Assembly (NCBI GenBank): GCA_017859785.1
Contig: JAFMMJ010000019.1
Location: 1 to 33,826 of the forward strand
DNA length: 33,826 bases
Direction of reading: 5' to 3'
From: Ilumatobacteraceae bacterium
Lineage (GTDB): Bacteria > Actinomycetota > Acidimicrobiia > Acidimicrobiales > Ilumatobacteraceae
Of the stretch, positions 22,293-30,384 are shown piece by piece; within the stretch, counting starts at the first letter, position 1; each line of letters begins with the position of its first letter. The translations under genes and the position numbers were made by a program. Under the pieces are notes generated by a model. That model was given only the letters and a program-made list of their open reading frames with translations, did not search any database and was not told the origin of the DNA.

Positions 22293-23321
22293 ATGCCCGT
22301 AGAACGCGTGCTGCTCGCCGAACCCCGTGGTTTCTGCGCTGGAGTCGAGATGGCGATCAAAGCGCTCGCGTGGATGGTGCGCACCTTCGACGAGCCGGTC
22401 TACTGCTACCACGAGATCGTGCACAACCGGAACGTCGTTGAGCGCTTCCGCGATCGCGGTGTGGTGTTCGTCGATGACATCGCCGAGGTACCCGAAGGCA
22501 GCCCGATCATGCTCTCGGCCCACGGCTCGGCGCCCGAGGTAGTCGCCGCGGCCCGTGAACGGGGATCATTCGTCGTCGACTCGGTATGCCCCCTCGTCAC
22601 CAAAGTCCATCACGAGGTGAAGGTGCGCGCCGGCAAGGGTTACCGAATTGTCTATGTGGGCCACGAGGGCCACGAGGAGGCCGTCGGCACTATGGCCGTC
22701 GCGCCAACGGCGATCTCGCGTGTCGAATCGGTCGAAGAAGTTGACGCCCTCCCGGAATTCTCCGAGCCCGTCGCCTTGCTGGCGCAGACGACGCTGTCTC
22801 ATCGTGATTGGGACGCCGTCGCCGTTCGCGTTCGTGAGCGCTTTCCCGAGGTTTGGATGCCTGGTCGCAGCGATCTCTGCTTCGCTACGACCAATCGTCA
22901 GGCTTCCCTGCTTGAGTTGGCCGCCGACTGCGATGTGATCATCGTCATCGGCTCTGCGAACTCGTCCAACACCATGGCCCTCCAGCGGCTCGCGGTAGAG
23001 GCTGGATGTGAGCGGGTGCTCCGGGTGAACACGGCCGACGAGCTGCCCGATGACATCTCCGGAGTGGTCGGTCTGACCGCCGGCGCTTCAGCCCCAGAAT
23101 CACTCGTGGAGGAAGTCGTCGAGCGCCTCTCACCTCGCGAGGGGGTGCACGCCATTCGAGTGACCACGGAAGACGAGTACTTCCCTCCCCCGCGCAACAT
23201 CCGAGATCTCCAGCACGCCATCGAGACCGCGTGCACCGCTCTCCTCGGCGGTGCCACCCTCAGCCGACCCAAAATGGATGATCGGTCTCTGCCGGCATCC
23301 CACGTCCTCGCGGAGTTGTGA
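22293..23321 (+). CDS. ispH: 4-hydroxy-3-methylbut-2-enyl diphosphate reductase
   Basis: The 342-residue product is IspH, the last enzyme of the methylerythritol phosphate route, reducing HMBPP to isopentenyl and dimethylallyl diphosphate. The three [4Fe-4S]-binding cysteines are at Cys15 (RGFCAG), Cys99 (SVCPLV) and Cys196 (DLCFATTNRQ). EIVHN, AHGSAP, GHEGHEE with the proton-relay Glu, and GSANSSNT are all present. Length is normal. The CopD-like gene starts within its stop codon. Isoprenoids made here feed quinones and cell-wall lipid carriers. No other MEP-pathway gene is in the window. Confidence 0.97.
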   Translation: MPVERVLLAEPRGFCAGVEMAIKALAWMVRTFDEPVYCYHEIVHNRNVVERFRDRGVVFVDDIAEVPEGSPIMLSAHGSAPEVVAAARERGSFVVDSVCPLVTKVHHEVKVRAGKGYRIVYVGHEGHEEAVGTMAVAPTAISRVESVEEVDALPEFSEPVALLAQTTLSHRDWDAVAVRVRERFPEVWMPGRSDLCFATTNRQASLLELAADCDVIIVIGSANSSNTMALQRLAVEAGCERVLRVNTADELPDDISGVVGLTAGASAPESLVEEVVERLSPREGVHAIRVTTEDEYFPPPRNIRDLQHAIETACTALLGGATLSRPKMDDRSLPASHVLAEL

Positions 23322-23716
23322 TGACACTTGACACCATCCGAATCTTCCTCCACATCCTCGCCGCATCAATTTGGGTTGGGGGCCAATTCGTGTTGGCGAA
23401 CGTTGTCTCAGGCTTGCGTCGCGACCACCGCGACGCGCTCCCGGTCGTGGCCCGCGCGTTCGCCCGCATCGCGTGGCCGGCATTCGGGGTGACGGTGGTG
23501 ACCGGGGTGTGGTCGCTGCTCTCGATCGACACCCTCGACTCGGACGCCCAAATCGCGCTCGCATTGAAGATCGTGGCCGTGGCCGTCAGCGGTGGAGCCG
23601 CCGCCGCACACTCCGTCTCGAGTTCACGTCTCGTCAAGGCGCTTGGAGGAGCGCTTGGCTCGATCGCGGCAGTGATCGCCATGCTTCTCGCCGTCATCGT
23701 GAGCAACTCGGCGTGA
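23321..23716 (+). CDS. CopD-like four-helix membrane protein
   Basis: The 131-residue product is almost entirely hydrophobic, with four predicted membrane spans (about 5-22, 45-63, 78-95 and 108-128). Start TLDTIRIFLHILAASIWVGG and GQF resemble the CopD / DUF2269-type membrane fold, in which a conserved His (here in LHILAASIW) and a WVGG turn are typical. Copper transport or haem-related roles have been proposed for such proteins, but the substrate here is unknown. ATG 23321 overlaps the ispH stop, and an adjacent in-frame GTG at 23318 is an alternative. The lipoprotein gene overlaps its 3' end (GTGA). Confidence 0.8.
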   Translation: MTLDTIRIFLHILAASIWVGGQFVLANVVSGLRRDHRDALPVVARAFARIAWPAFGVTVVTGVWSLLSIDTLDSDAQIALALKIVAVAVSGGAAAAHSVSSSRLVKALGGALGSIAAVIAMLLAVIVSNSA

Positions 23717-24276
23717 ACCGCGGGGCGCTCGCGCTCATCACCTGCCTGCTCGTAGCGTCGTGCGCCCTCGTCGAGGAAGAGGAAATCCTCGCGCCCTCGG
23801 TCGTAACGGTGGTCCAACCTCCGTCTCCCACCTCTCCGGAAGCAACGCCATCCACCGTTCCCACCTCTGAACCGTGCGCCACCCTGCTCGCGGTCGACGA
23901 TCCCGAGACCGGCACACTCACCGAGAGCGAGATCGCCGCCCGTTACGAGGCCATCGTCGAACTCGTGCCGGAGGCTCTTCGGTCGGACCTCGAGGTCGTG
24001 ATCGCTGCACTGCGGTCCGAGTCGGTCACCAGCATCGCTCGGGAACTGGTGTTGGAATCGACGACAACGATCGTGAACGAGGAATCGGGCGACACCATTG
24101 AGGGAATCGCCCCGGAGGTGCTGGCCGCCCTCGATAACGAGCCCGATGCGGAGGGTCGAACGCCGGAGTTGTCCCCAGTGGATCGGATCGCGGCCTATGT
24201 GGAGGAGATCTGCCGAGGCGTGGTGAACAACCCCGGTCCACCGCCTGGCACGGTGGCCAGCGGGCCGACCGATTGA
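23713..24276 (+). CDS. Lipoprotein of unknown function
   Basis: The 187-residue product begins with a GTG inside the stop of the CopD-like gene. A short signal peptide leads to the lipobox LVASC (Cys16), followed by acidic residues and a Pro/Ser/Thr-rich linker to about residue 55. The remaining 130 residues are acidic and mostly helical with two cysteines (near 54 and 172). I do not recognise the family. Coupled translation with the CopD-like gene suggests a shared role at the membrane. The flavin reductase gene converges 21 bases downstream. Confidence 0.75.
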   Translation: MNRGALALITCLLVASCALVEEEEILAPSVVTVVQPPSPTSPEATPSTVPTSEPCATLLAVDDPETGTLTESEIAARYEAIVELVPEALRSDLEVVIAALRSESVTSIARELVLESTTTIVNEESGDTIEGIAPEVLAALDNEPDAEGRTPELSPVDRIAAYVEEICRGVVNNPGPPPGTVASGPTD

Positions 24277-24297
24277 ACAGCCCTGAGTCCGCCGCCG

Positions 24298-24867
24298 TCA
24301 CTCCTCGCCAACATCGGCTGAATCCCCGAGACGCTCTAGGAGAACGTCGCGGACGCTGGATCCTGGTTCCCGCGCACGATCCCCAGCGATACGCCAACCC
24401 AAGCGGCTCGAATACAGCAGCGGCGGTTCCTTGAGCCGACCCGGGAGGACTTCCACCACCCGCGCGATGAGCAGTTCATGGTCCTCGCAGGTCTGTTGGC
24501 TCAAGATTGAGCACCGAAGATGCGCGATCGAACCGGGCACGATCGGCGGGCCCTCGTCATCGGTTGGCCACGGCGCGATGTACTCCGTCGCGATATGTCG
24601 GAAGCGACGGCCCGGGTATGAGAAGTACTGACCCTCAGCAACCTGATCTCCGGCCAGCACGCTCACCGAGAACTCTCCAGAGGCGAGCATGAGCGGATAG
24701 GTGTCATGCCTTGGCGAGACGCTCGCCATGACAACCGGTTCCTCGAAACTCACCTGCGTCACCCAGTGGCTCGTGTACGCCCGAGCAACGCCATCGTGAC
24801 GGGCTCCAACCACCTCGACGCCCTTCATCATCTGGCCGAGGCATTGCTTCACATCACGGTCGATCAC
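24298..24867 (-). CDS. Flavin reductase-like FMN-binding protein
   Basis: The 189-residue product has the flavin reductase-like split-barrel domain. Features seen are the opening GVEVVGARHDGVARAYT, SHWVTQVSFEEPVVMASVSP, the segment FSVSVLAGDQVAEGQYFS and HLRCSILSQQTCEDHELLIARV. Such proteins bind FMN and either reduce free flavin for partner monooxygenases or act as oxidoreductases themselves. The gene starts four bases after the SirB1-like gene on the same strand. The LLM oxidoreductase elsewhere in the window is not linked to it, so no partner is evident. Confidence 0.85.
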   Translation of the reverse strand: MIDRDVKQCLGQMMKGVEVVGARHDGVARAYTSHWVTQVSFEEPVVMASVSPRHDTYPLMLASGEFSVSVLAGDQVAEGQYFSYPGRRFRHIATEYIAPWPTDDEGPPIVPGSIAHLRCSILSQQTCEDHELLIARVVEVLPGRLKEPPLLYSSRLGWRIAGDRAREPGSSVRDVLLERLGDSADVGEE

Positions 24868-24871
24868 GTGG

Positions 24872-25636
24872 TCAGTTCAGCATGTGACGACCCGACGGGC
24901 TTGATCGTCCTGAGGCCTCGCTCTCACCTGAGGCCGAAAGCACCGAGTAAGCGACCGCGCGCACGACCCGAACCAGTCCGAGCAGAGGGAGGTCCCGACC
25001 GGCGTTCGCCGCGTTCTCCAAGTTGTTGAGCACACGAACGAGCACATCGCGATTCGACATGACCGCCAACATCGACGGTTCGAGGCGAAGCCGGCCGCGC
25101 GAGTTCCGCTCCACCAACGTCTCGAGAGCGTGCACATCGCACACCGATGGCACGAGCGCATCGATGAACGCGTCATAACGGGGACTTCCATCCGCTGTCT
25201 CGGACGTGCCCTCGCCGACTGGGCAACCGACAACGACGTGAAACGGAAGACCGATCAACTCGAGTTGACAACCCACCCGACCGGCGGCGACAACGGTGAT
25301 CGCTCCAAGGGTGAGCGGGAGCCCGTGACCGCTCAGGAGCGCATGGGCGACCGAGGAGTTCCGCCAAGAGAGAAACGATGGACCCGCCCCGCCGATCCCG
25401 GACTCCATCAGAGAACGGACCACGCCACGAGGTGAGGGATCCGAGGAGATTCGCTCGGACAAGCGATCGATTGTTGCGACGGCCTTTGCAAGGTCGACCT
25501 CGGGGTCGAAGACGCGACCGAGGGTCAGCAGCAGATCGAAGAGCGCGTCGTCGACCCCACCGTCGGGTGTGAGGTGTTGCAAACGATCCGTGAGGAGCGC
25601 GAGTTCGCGACCCCGATCAGTCCAGCGCTCCCCCAC
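24872..25636 (-). CDS. SirB1-like transglutaminase-fold protein
   Basis: The 254-residue product resembles the SirB1 N-terminal (transglutaminase-like) family. The pattern SFLSWRNSSVAHALLSGHGL, then PLTLGAITVVAAGRVG and LIGLPFHVVVG, matches the family consensus NSFL...VLxxRxGxPxxL...GxPxHF. The family's function is obscure. The catalytic Cys of true transglutaminases is not apparent. GTG 25636 is chosen because TACGTT ends seven bases before it; a TTG at 25645 would add three residues. The flavin reductase gene follows after four bases. Divergent from the acyl-CoA synthetase gene. Confidence 0.75.
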   Translation of the reverse strand: MGERWTDRGRELALLTDRLQHLTPDGGVDDALFDLLLTLGRVFDPEVDLAKAVATIDRLSERISSDPSPRGVVRSLMESGIGGAGPSFLSWRNSSVAHALLSGHGLPLTLGAITVVAAGRVGCQLELIGLPFHVVVGCPVGEGTSETADGSPRYDAFIDALVPSVCDVHALETLVERNSRGRLRLEPSMLAVMSNRDVLVRVLNNLENAANAGRDLPLLGLVRVVRAVAYSVLSASGESEASGRSSPSGRHMLN

Positions 25637-25643
25637 CGGGGGC

Positions 25644-25663
25644 AACGTAGCGTCGACTACCTT
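25644..25663. promoter_or_regulatory. Divergent leaderless -10 boxes
   Basis: TACGTT on the minus strand (25649-25644) is seven bases before GTG 25636. TACCTT on the plus strand (25658-25663) is eight bases before ATG 25672. Gap between the two start codons is 35 bases. No ribosome-binding site is seen on either side. Confidence 0.45.
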
Positions 25664-25671
25664 CGGACGGC

Positions 25672-27222
25672 ATGTACCCGGGAGCGCACCTCGCCCAGCA
25701 CGCCGACAAGCCCGCCGTGATCATGGCGGGGACCGGCTGGACACAAACCTTTGCCGAACTCGACACAGCCGCGAATCGGCTGTCCCATCTCCTCAGAGAA
25801 AGCGGTCTGCAACCCGGTGACCACGTCGCCATCTGTATGGAGAACCACCCGCGTTACCTCGAAGTGCTGTGGGGCTGCAATTACGCCGGCCTCATCTACA
25901 CCGCGGCGAGTTCTCGTCTGACCGCTGAAGAACTCGGCTACGTCGTCGACGACTGCGGGGCCCGAGTGTTCATCACCTCTCAACACTTGGCTGGTCTCGC
26001 TTCCGCCATCGTCGCCTCCACCCCCAAAGTTGAGCGGAGACTCATGCTTGACGGCGTCATCGACGGTCACGAGTCCTATGAGGACACGGTCGCGATGCAC
26101 GATGCCGGGCCACTTCCCGACCGTGTCGCTGGCACCGACATGCTCTACTCCTCAGGAACGACCGGACGCCCGAAGGGGGTGCTCCCCGCGGTCCCATCCA
26201 CGCCGCTGGAGGAGTTCTCGAGCGGGGTCAAGACGCTCCTCGAGTTGCTCTTCGCGATGGACGACTCGAAGACGTACCTGTCGCCCGCTCCGCTGTACCA
26301 CGCCGCTCCACTCAGATTCTGTATGGCGGTTCAAGCCTGCGGATCCACAGTGGTGGTCATGGAACACTTCGACCCAGCGGAATACCTCCAACTCATCGAG
26401 CAATACTCGGCTACTCATTCGCAGCTGGTTCCGACCATGTTCGTCCGAATGCTGAAACTTCCCGACGAGGTGCGCTCGCAGTACGACGTCTCGAGCCTTG
26501 AAGCGGCGATTCATGCCGCGGCACCCTGTCCGGTCGCCGTGAAGCAGCAGATGATCGACTGGTGGGGCCCAGTGATCCACGAGTACTACGCGGGAACCGA
26601 GGGCAACGGCTTCGTCTACTGCAACAGCGATATGTGGCTGGCCCATCCGGGCACCGTCGGCGTGCCGATCAATTGCTCAGTGCACATCGTTGGTGAGGAC
26701 GGCGAGGAAGTTCCCGTCGGCGAGGCCGGAACGGTGTATTTCGAGAGCGGGGCGACCTTCGAATATCACAACGACCCCGAGAAGACCGCCGCGAGTCGCC
26801 ACCCGTCGGGCTGGAGCACCCTCGGAGACGTCGGACACGTCGACGAGGACGGTTTCCTCTATCTCACCGACCGCAAGGCCTACATGATCATCACCGGCGG
26901 AGTGAACGTCTACCCACAGGAGGCCGAGAACTTGCTCGTGTCGCACCCAGCAGTGGTCGACGTCGCCGTCTTCGGTGTTCCCGACGATGACTTCGGCGAG
27001 CAGGTGAAAGCCGTTGTCGAGCCATTGAGCATGCCCGAGAGCGATGAGGATCGCGCCGCACTCGAAGCGACCCTCATCGCCTACTGCCGCGAGCATCTCG
27101 CCGACGTGAAGTGCCCACGCAGCGTCGACTTCCGCCCGGAATTGCCCCGACACCCAACCGGCAAGCTGTACAAGCGGCTCTTGAAGGACGAGTACTGGGC
27201 AGCCGCGGGCCGGAGTATCTGA
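25672..27222 (+). CDS. Acyl-CoA synthetase (FadD-like AMP-forming ligase)
   Basis: The 516-residue product is an ANL-superfamily adenylating enzyme that activates a carboxylic acid to its acyl-CoA via an acyl-AMP. The P-loop-like motif YSSGTTGRPKGV is near 159-170, YAGTEGNG near 304, GWSTLGDVGHVDEDGFLYLT with the conserved Asp near 380, DRKAYMIITGGVNVYPQE near 400, and the catalytic Lys in PTGKLYKR near 502. Length is normal. Chain-length preference cannot be read. The glycerophosphodiesterase gene starts directly at its stop codon, suggesting a joint role in lipid breakdown. Confidence 0.93.
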   Translation: MYPGAHLAQHADKPAVIMAGTGWTQTFAELDTAANRLSHLLRESGLQPGDHVAICMENHPRYLEVLWGCNYAGLIYTAASSRLTAEELGYVVDDCGARVFITSQHLAGLASAIVASTPKVERRLMLDGVIDGHESYEDTVAMHDAGPLPDRVAGTDMLYSSGTTGRPKGVLPAVPSTPLEEFSSGVKTLLELLFAMDDSKTYLSPAPLYHAAPLRFCMAVQACGSTVVVMEHFDPAEYLQLIEQYSATHSQLVPTMFVRMLKLPDEVRSQYDVSSLEAAIHAAAPCPVAVKQQMIDWWGPVIHEYYAGTEGNGFVYCNSDMWLAHPGTVGVPINCSVHIVGEDGEEVPVGEAGTVYFESGATFEYHNDPEKTAASRHPSGWSTLGDVGHVDEDGFLYLTDRKAYMIITGGVNVYPQEAENLLVSHPAVVDVAVFGVPDDDFGEQVKAVVEPLSMPESDEDRAALEATLIAYCREHLADVKCPRSVDFRPELPRHPTGKLYKRLLKDEYWAAAGRSI

Positions 27223-27978
27223 ATGGTGCGACCTGTCGCGCGCCATCCGTACCTTGAGTTCTCCGGGCCGATCGCGTTCGCCCACCGAGGAGGAACGGGC
27301 GTTCACCCCGAGAACACCGTCGCCGCGTTCGATGACGCGGTGGAACTCGGTTTCACCTATCTCGAGACCGACGTCCACGCCACCGCTGACGGAGTGCTCG
27401 TTGCCTTCCACGACCCGGACCTGAGCCGAACCTGCGGTCGACCTGGCGACATCGCGTCAATGAAGTGGGCGGAGGTTGCACAAGCACGAGTTGCCGGCCA
27501 GCACTCGATCCCGACCCTCGACGAACTGCTCGAGCGCTACCCCGACGCGCGGTTCAACATCGACTGCAAATCCGATGAGGCGGTCGCGCCGCTTGCCTCA
27601 GCACTGCGTCGGCATTCGTGCCTTGACCGGGTGGCCATCGGGAGCTTCAACGACCTTCGGTTGCGACGCCTACGAGGCGACCTTGGTCCACGACTGTGCA
27701 CCAGCCTCGGACCGGCAGCCGTCTCGAGCCTCGTGAGCGGGGTGCCCGTGCCCCTCGCGGGTCTCGCCGCCCAGGTGCCCGTGCGCCAGGGGCCGATTCC
27801 GGTCGTCACCGACGCTTTTTTGAGACGAGCCCACCGACGAGGCCTCCAAGTTCATGTCTGGACGATCGACGACCCGGTCGAGATCGGGCGGCTCCTCGAC
27901 CTCGGTGTGGATGGGATCATGAGCGACGATCTGCGCGCTCTCCGAGATGTGATGAAGGCGAGGAATCTCTGGAACTGA
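27223..27978 (+). CDS. Glycerophosphodiester phosphodiesterase
   Basis: The 251-residue product has the GDPD TIM barrel. AHRGGTGVHPENT carries the first catalytic His and the metal-binding Glu, LETDVHATADGVLVAFHDP carries Glu and Asp ligands and the second catalytic His, and VHWTIDDP-like VHVWTIDDP and GVDGIMSD close the barrel. It should release glycerol-3-phosphate from deacylated phospholipids. No signal peptide is seen, so it acts in the cytoplasm. It is coupled to the acyl-CoA synthetase gene with no gap, and it converges with the amidohydrolase gene two bases downstream. Confidence 0.93.
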   Translation: MVRPVARHPYLEFSGPIAFAHRGGTGVHPENTVAAFDDAVELGFTYLETDVHATADGVLVAFHDPDLSRTCGRPGDIASMKWAEVAQARVAGQHSIPTLDELLERYPDARFNIDCKSDEAVAPLASALRRHSCLDRVAIGSFNDLRLRRLRGDLGPRLCTSLGPAAVSSLVSGVPVPLAGLAAQVPVRQGPIPVVTDAFLRRAHRRGLQVHVWTIDDPVEIGRLLDLGVDGIMSDDLRALRDVMKARNLWN

Positions 27979-27980
27979 CG

Positions 27981-29204
27981 TCAGAAATCGACGACGGTTG
28001 ACCGAACCACCGAGGAACGCGCGACCTCTTGGCCAGCCCGGAACACGATTCGGTCGGCGCTCGCATCCGCGACAGCCTCTCGTGCTGATCGGGCGGGGAT
28101 CGCGACGATGTCGGCCACCGACCCGAGCCGAGGACCGCACTCAGGGAGTCCCATCACGGCTCGTGCACCGTTCGAGACGAGGTTGAGGGCGTCATCGGGC
28201 GACTCATGCGCCGCCATCACCATGAGCGCGGCTGCCTCAAGCGGGTCCGATCGGCCGACCAAATTGAACGGATCTTGGACATTGTCGCCACCCGCTGCAA
28301 CCAGGACCCCATGTCGTCGGAGAACTCCCACCGGCGCGATTCCACGAGGAATCCGCTGGACGTCATCACGACCTTGAAGGAAGAGGTTGGTCTGCGGCAG
28401 TGCGACCACGCCCACCCCGCATTCCGCGAGGCCGTCGGCCACCTCGGAGAGTCGATCGCTCTCGATGGCAGAGAGGCTGACGCAGTGGCTTGCGGTGAAA
28501 CGCACGTCGGAACGCTGGCGAGCAACGGAAATGAGATCGAGCACGGTGAGCATCGACGGATCGAGGGTCTCATCAACATGAAGATCGATCGGACGATCCG
28601 CGTCGGCGACTGAAATCAGCGCGTCGATCGCACCGACTGGATCAGGCTCCAGATGCGGACAACCGCCGACCAAGTGCACACCCGCATCGACAGCATCCCG
28701 AAGGGCGACCACGTTGGGCTCACTCCCGGGCCCCGTCAATGGCATGGTGATCATGGCGACGAGCTGCACGTCCATCACGCCTGTGAACTCCTCGGCCACC
28801 GCGAGGGCCACACGAAGATGCTCGATTCCGACGCCTCCCCCGACATTGAGGTGGCTGCGTACGGAGGTGACCCCACTCAGCAGGAGTCGCCGGAGCTCGT
28901 CACGTATGCGATTAGCCATCCCAACCGGCTCGAAACGTCCCGCCGCTTCCGCCGCCATCCATGCGTCGATCGCGCCGCGCAGATCCCCGGTCGCGTTCGG
29001 CGCGAGGTCAGCCGTCAAGGCCTTGTCGAGGTGAGCGTGCGGTTCCGCGAGAGCGGGCAGAAGGAGCCGACCGCCAACGTCGACCGCCGGGCACTCAACC
29101 GATGCCGGGTCGATGTGCTCGGCCACGACCACACCGTTCTCGATGAGAAGATCGACGCGTTCACCCTCTGACCAAGCGTTGCTGATGATCCGACGATCCA
29201 CCAC
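27981..29204 (-). CDS. Cytosine-deaminase-like metal-dependent amidohydrolase
   Basis: The 407-residue product belongs to the amidohydrolase superfamily, CodA-like branch. Metal ligands His56 and His58 are in EPHAHLDKAL, another His lies in LHVDET near 220 with the catalytic Glu, then ASHC, and the metal-bound Asp in GGDNVQDPFN near 311. HVDET and the GxDNVxDP turn are typical of enzymes that deaminate cytosine, isoguanine or related N-heterocycles, or hydrolyse N-substituted triazines. Exact substrate unknown. GTG 29204 has TACCAT six bases upstream. It is divergent from the creatininase-family gene, so the two may be co-regulated. Confidence 0.85.
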   Translation of the reverse strand: MVDRRIISNAWSEGERVDLLIENGVVVAEHIDPASVECPAVDVGGRLLLPALAEPHAHLDKALTADLAPNATGDLRGAIDAWMAAEAAGRFEPVGMANRIRDELRRLLLSGVTSVRSHLNVGGGVGIEHLRVALAVAEEFTGVMDVQLVAMITMPLTGPGSEPNVVALRDAVDAGVHLVGGCPHLEPDPVGAIDALISVADADRPIDLHVDETLDPSMLTVLDLISVARQRSDVRFTASHCVSLSAIESDRLSEVADGLAECGVGVVALPQTNLFLQGRDDVQRIPRGIAPVGVLRRHGVLVAAGGDNVQDPFNLVGRSDPLEAAALMVMAAHESPDDALNLVSNGARAVMGLPECGPRLGSVADIVAIPARSAREAVADASADRIVFRAGQEVARSSVVRSTVVDF

Positions 29205-29210
29205 GAGCCG

Positions 29211-29245
29211 ATGGTAGGTGCCGTGGGCTACGTGCTCGCTACTGT
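29211..29245. promoter_or_regulatory. Divergent leaderless -10 boxes
   Basis: TACCAT on the minus strand (29216-29211) is six bases before GTG 29204. TACTGT on the plus strand (29240-29245) is six bases before GTG 29252. Both messages would begin at or next to the GTG codon. The boxes do not overlap; 23 bases lie between them. Confidence 0.5.
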
Positions 29246-29251
29246 CGGAGC

Positions 29252-30022
29252 GTGTCCAGGAGATTCGATGAGTTATCCGGCCCCCAGGTGCATGAGCGGA
29301 TTAGCGAGCGCTCGACGATCGTGCTTCCGATTGGCGCCGTAGAGCAGCACGGCCCCCACCTGCCCATGTCGGTGGACCACGTAATCGCTGAGGAAGTGGC
29401 GACCGCCGTGGTCGACCGGGTCGGCGACGAACTCGACCTGTGGTTGCTGCCGACCCTCTCGGTGTCGAAGTCGAACGAGCACGCTTGGGCCGCCGGGACG
29501 ATCTGGCTCTCCTCCGACACCCTTATGGGCGTGCTCGCCGATTTCGGTCGAGCCGTAGCGACAACTCGGGCGGAGCGATTTGTGCTCCTCAACGGGCACG
29601 GTGGCAACACCACCCTGCTCAACACCGCCCTTCGTGAGATCCGCCTCGCGACCGGCCTTCGGACGTTTCTTGTGCATCCCTCCCTTCCCCCGGCCTACGG
29701 CGGCACGTCAACGGAAGACGAGCTCGGAATGGGAATTCACGGTGGACTTAACGAAACCTCCGTCTTCATGCACCTCCGACCAGATCTCGTCAACCTGTCG
29801 CTTGCGGCCCGGCGGGTGCCCGAGGCGTTGGCCGACAACCGGCATGTGAAGTTCGGCGGGTCAGTCTCCTTCGGCTGGCTGTCGAACGATTTCCATCCCG
29901 ACGGCTACATCGGCGACCCAACCGGCGCGACCGCTGAATTGGGACGCCGGCTCTTCGAAGGCGCGGTCGCGTCTATCTGCGAGGCGATGGCTGAGATCGC
30001 CACCTTCGATTTCGGCCGCTAG
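29252..30022 (+). CDS. Creatininase-family amidohydrolase
   Basis: The 256-residue product is a full-length creatininase / creatinine amidohydrolase family enzyme. Ligand motif IGAVEQHGPHLPMSVD carries Glu31, His33 and Asp42, and NGHGGN near 114 and the late GLNETS Glu complete the two-metal site. Family members open cyclic amides or hydrolyse formamide groups: creatininase, the formylamide hydrolases of flavin and deazaflavin synthesis, and MftE. No mycofactocin or F420 gene is adjacent. Divergence from the cytosine-deaminase-like gene suggests a role in breaking down a nitrogen heterocycle. GTG start has TACTGT six bases upstream. Confidence 0.88.
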   Translation: MSRRFDELSGPQVHERISERSTIVLPIGAVEQHGPHLPMSVDHVIAEEVATAVVDRVGDELDLWLLPTLSVSKSNEHAWAAGTIWLSSDTLMGVLADFGRAVATTRAERFVLLNGHGGNTTLLNTALREIRLATGLRTFLVHPSLPPAYGGTSTEDELGMGIHGGLNETSVFMHLRPDLVNLSLAARRVPEALADNRHVKFGGSVSFGWLSNDFHPDGYIGDPTGATAELGRRLFEGAVASICEAMAEIATFDFGR

Positions 30023-30068
30023 GCAACTCGACGAACTCGTTGACATCGAACGCGTCGACCGGGACTGC

Positions 30069-30362
30069 CTACTCAGCCACCCGTGCGACATCGAAGGTGG
30101 TCAGGGTCGCCGAGCGCTCGTGAGGCCCCATCCTCTGGATCACGGCGTCGAGTTCCGCCTGCGGTATCGAACGCCAGTGATCCAGGCTTTCCCACCAGAT
30201 CACCGCTGTGACCGCTTCGGGGTCATCCGCGTTGACCCAGACCTCCTTACGAACGAAACCCTGCTTCGTCTGAAGGAACGCGGTCCAATGCTCCGCCTCG
30301 ATGCCCAACCAGCGATCACGCTCGTTGACAGGAACTCGGAAGTTCAGGAACTCAACAACCAC
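30069..30362 (-). CDS. Small ferredoxin-like (antibiotic-monooxygenase-type) protein
   Basis: The 97-residue product has the pattern of the dimeric alpha-beta barrel family, with VEFLNFRVPVNERDRWL, WTAFLQTKQGFVRKEVW and VIWWESLDHWRSIP. It resembles the group known as TIGR03792. No catalytic residue is assigned in this group; some relatives are cofactor-free monooxygenases. GTG 30362 has TAGGTT exactly six bases upstream. It is divergent from the phosphodiesterase gene by only 22 bases and converges with the creatininase-family gene 46 bases away. Confidence 0.8.
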   Translation of the reverse strand: MVVEFLNFRVPVNERDRWLGIEAEHWTAFLQTKQGFVRKEVWVNADDPEAVTAVIWWESLDHWRSIPQAELDAVIQRMGPHERSATLTTFDVARVAE

Positions 30363-30368
30363 GCACGC

Positions 30369-30378
30369 AACCTAGTGT
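30369..30378. promoter_or_regulatory. Overlapping back-to-back -10 boxes
   Basis: AACCTAGTGT holds TAGTGT on the plus strand (30373-30378), six bases before GTG 30385, and TAGGTT on the minus strand (30374-30369), six bases before GTG 30362. They share the TA at 30373-30374. The start codons are 22 bases apart, too close for any leader or separate promoters. Confidence 0.65.
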
Positions 30379-30384
30379 CGAGGT

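Noticed and set aside
29252-30022. Mycofactocin peptidase MftE
   Set aside because: Same family, but no mftA, mftB, mftC or mftD gene is nearby.
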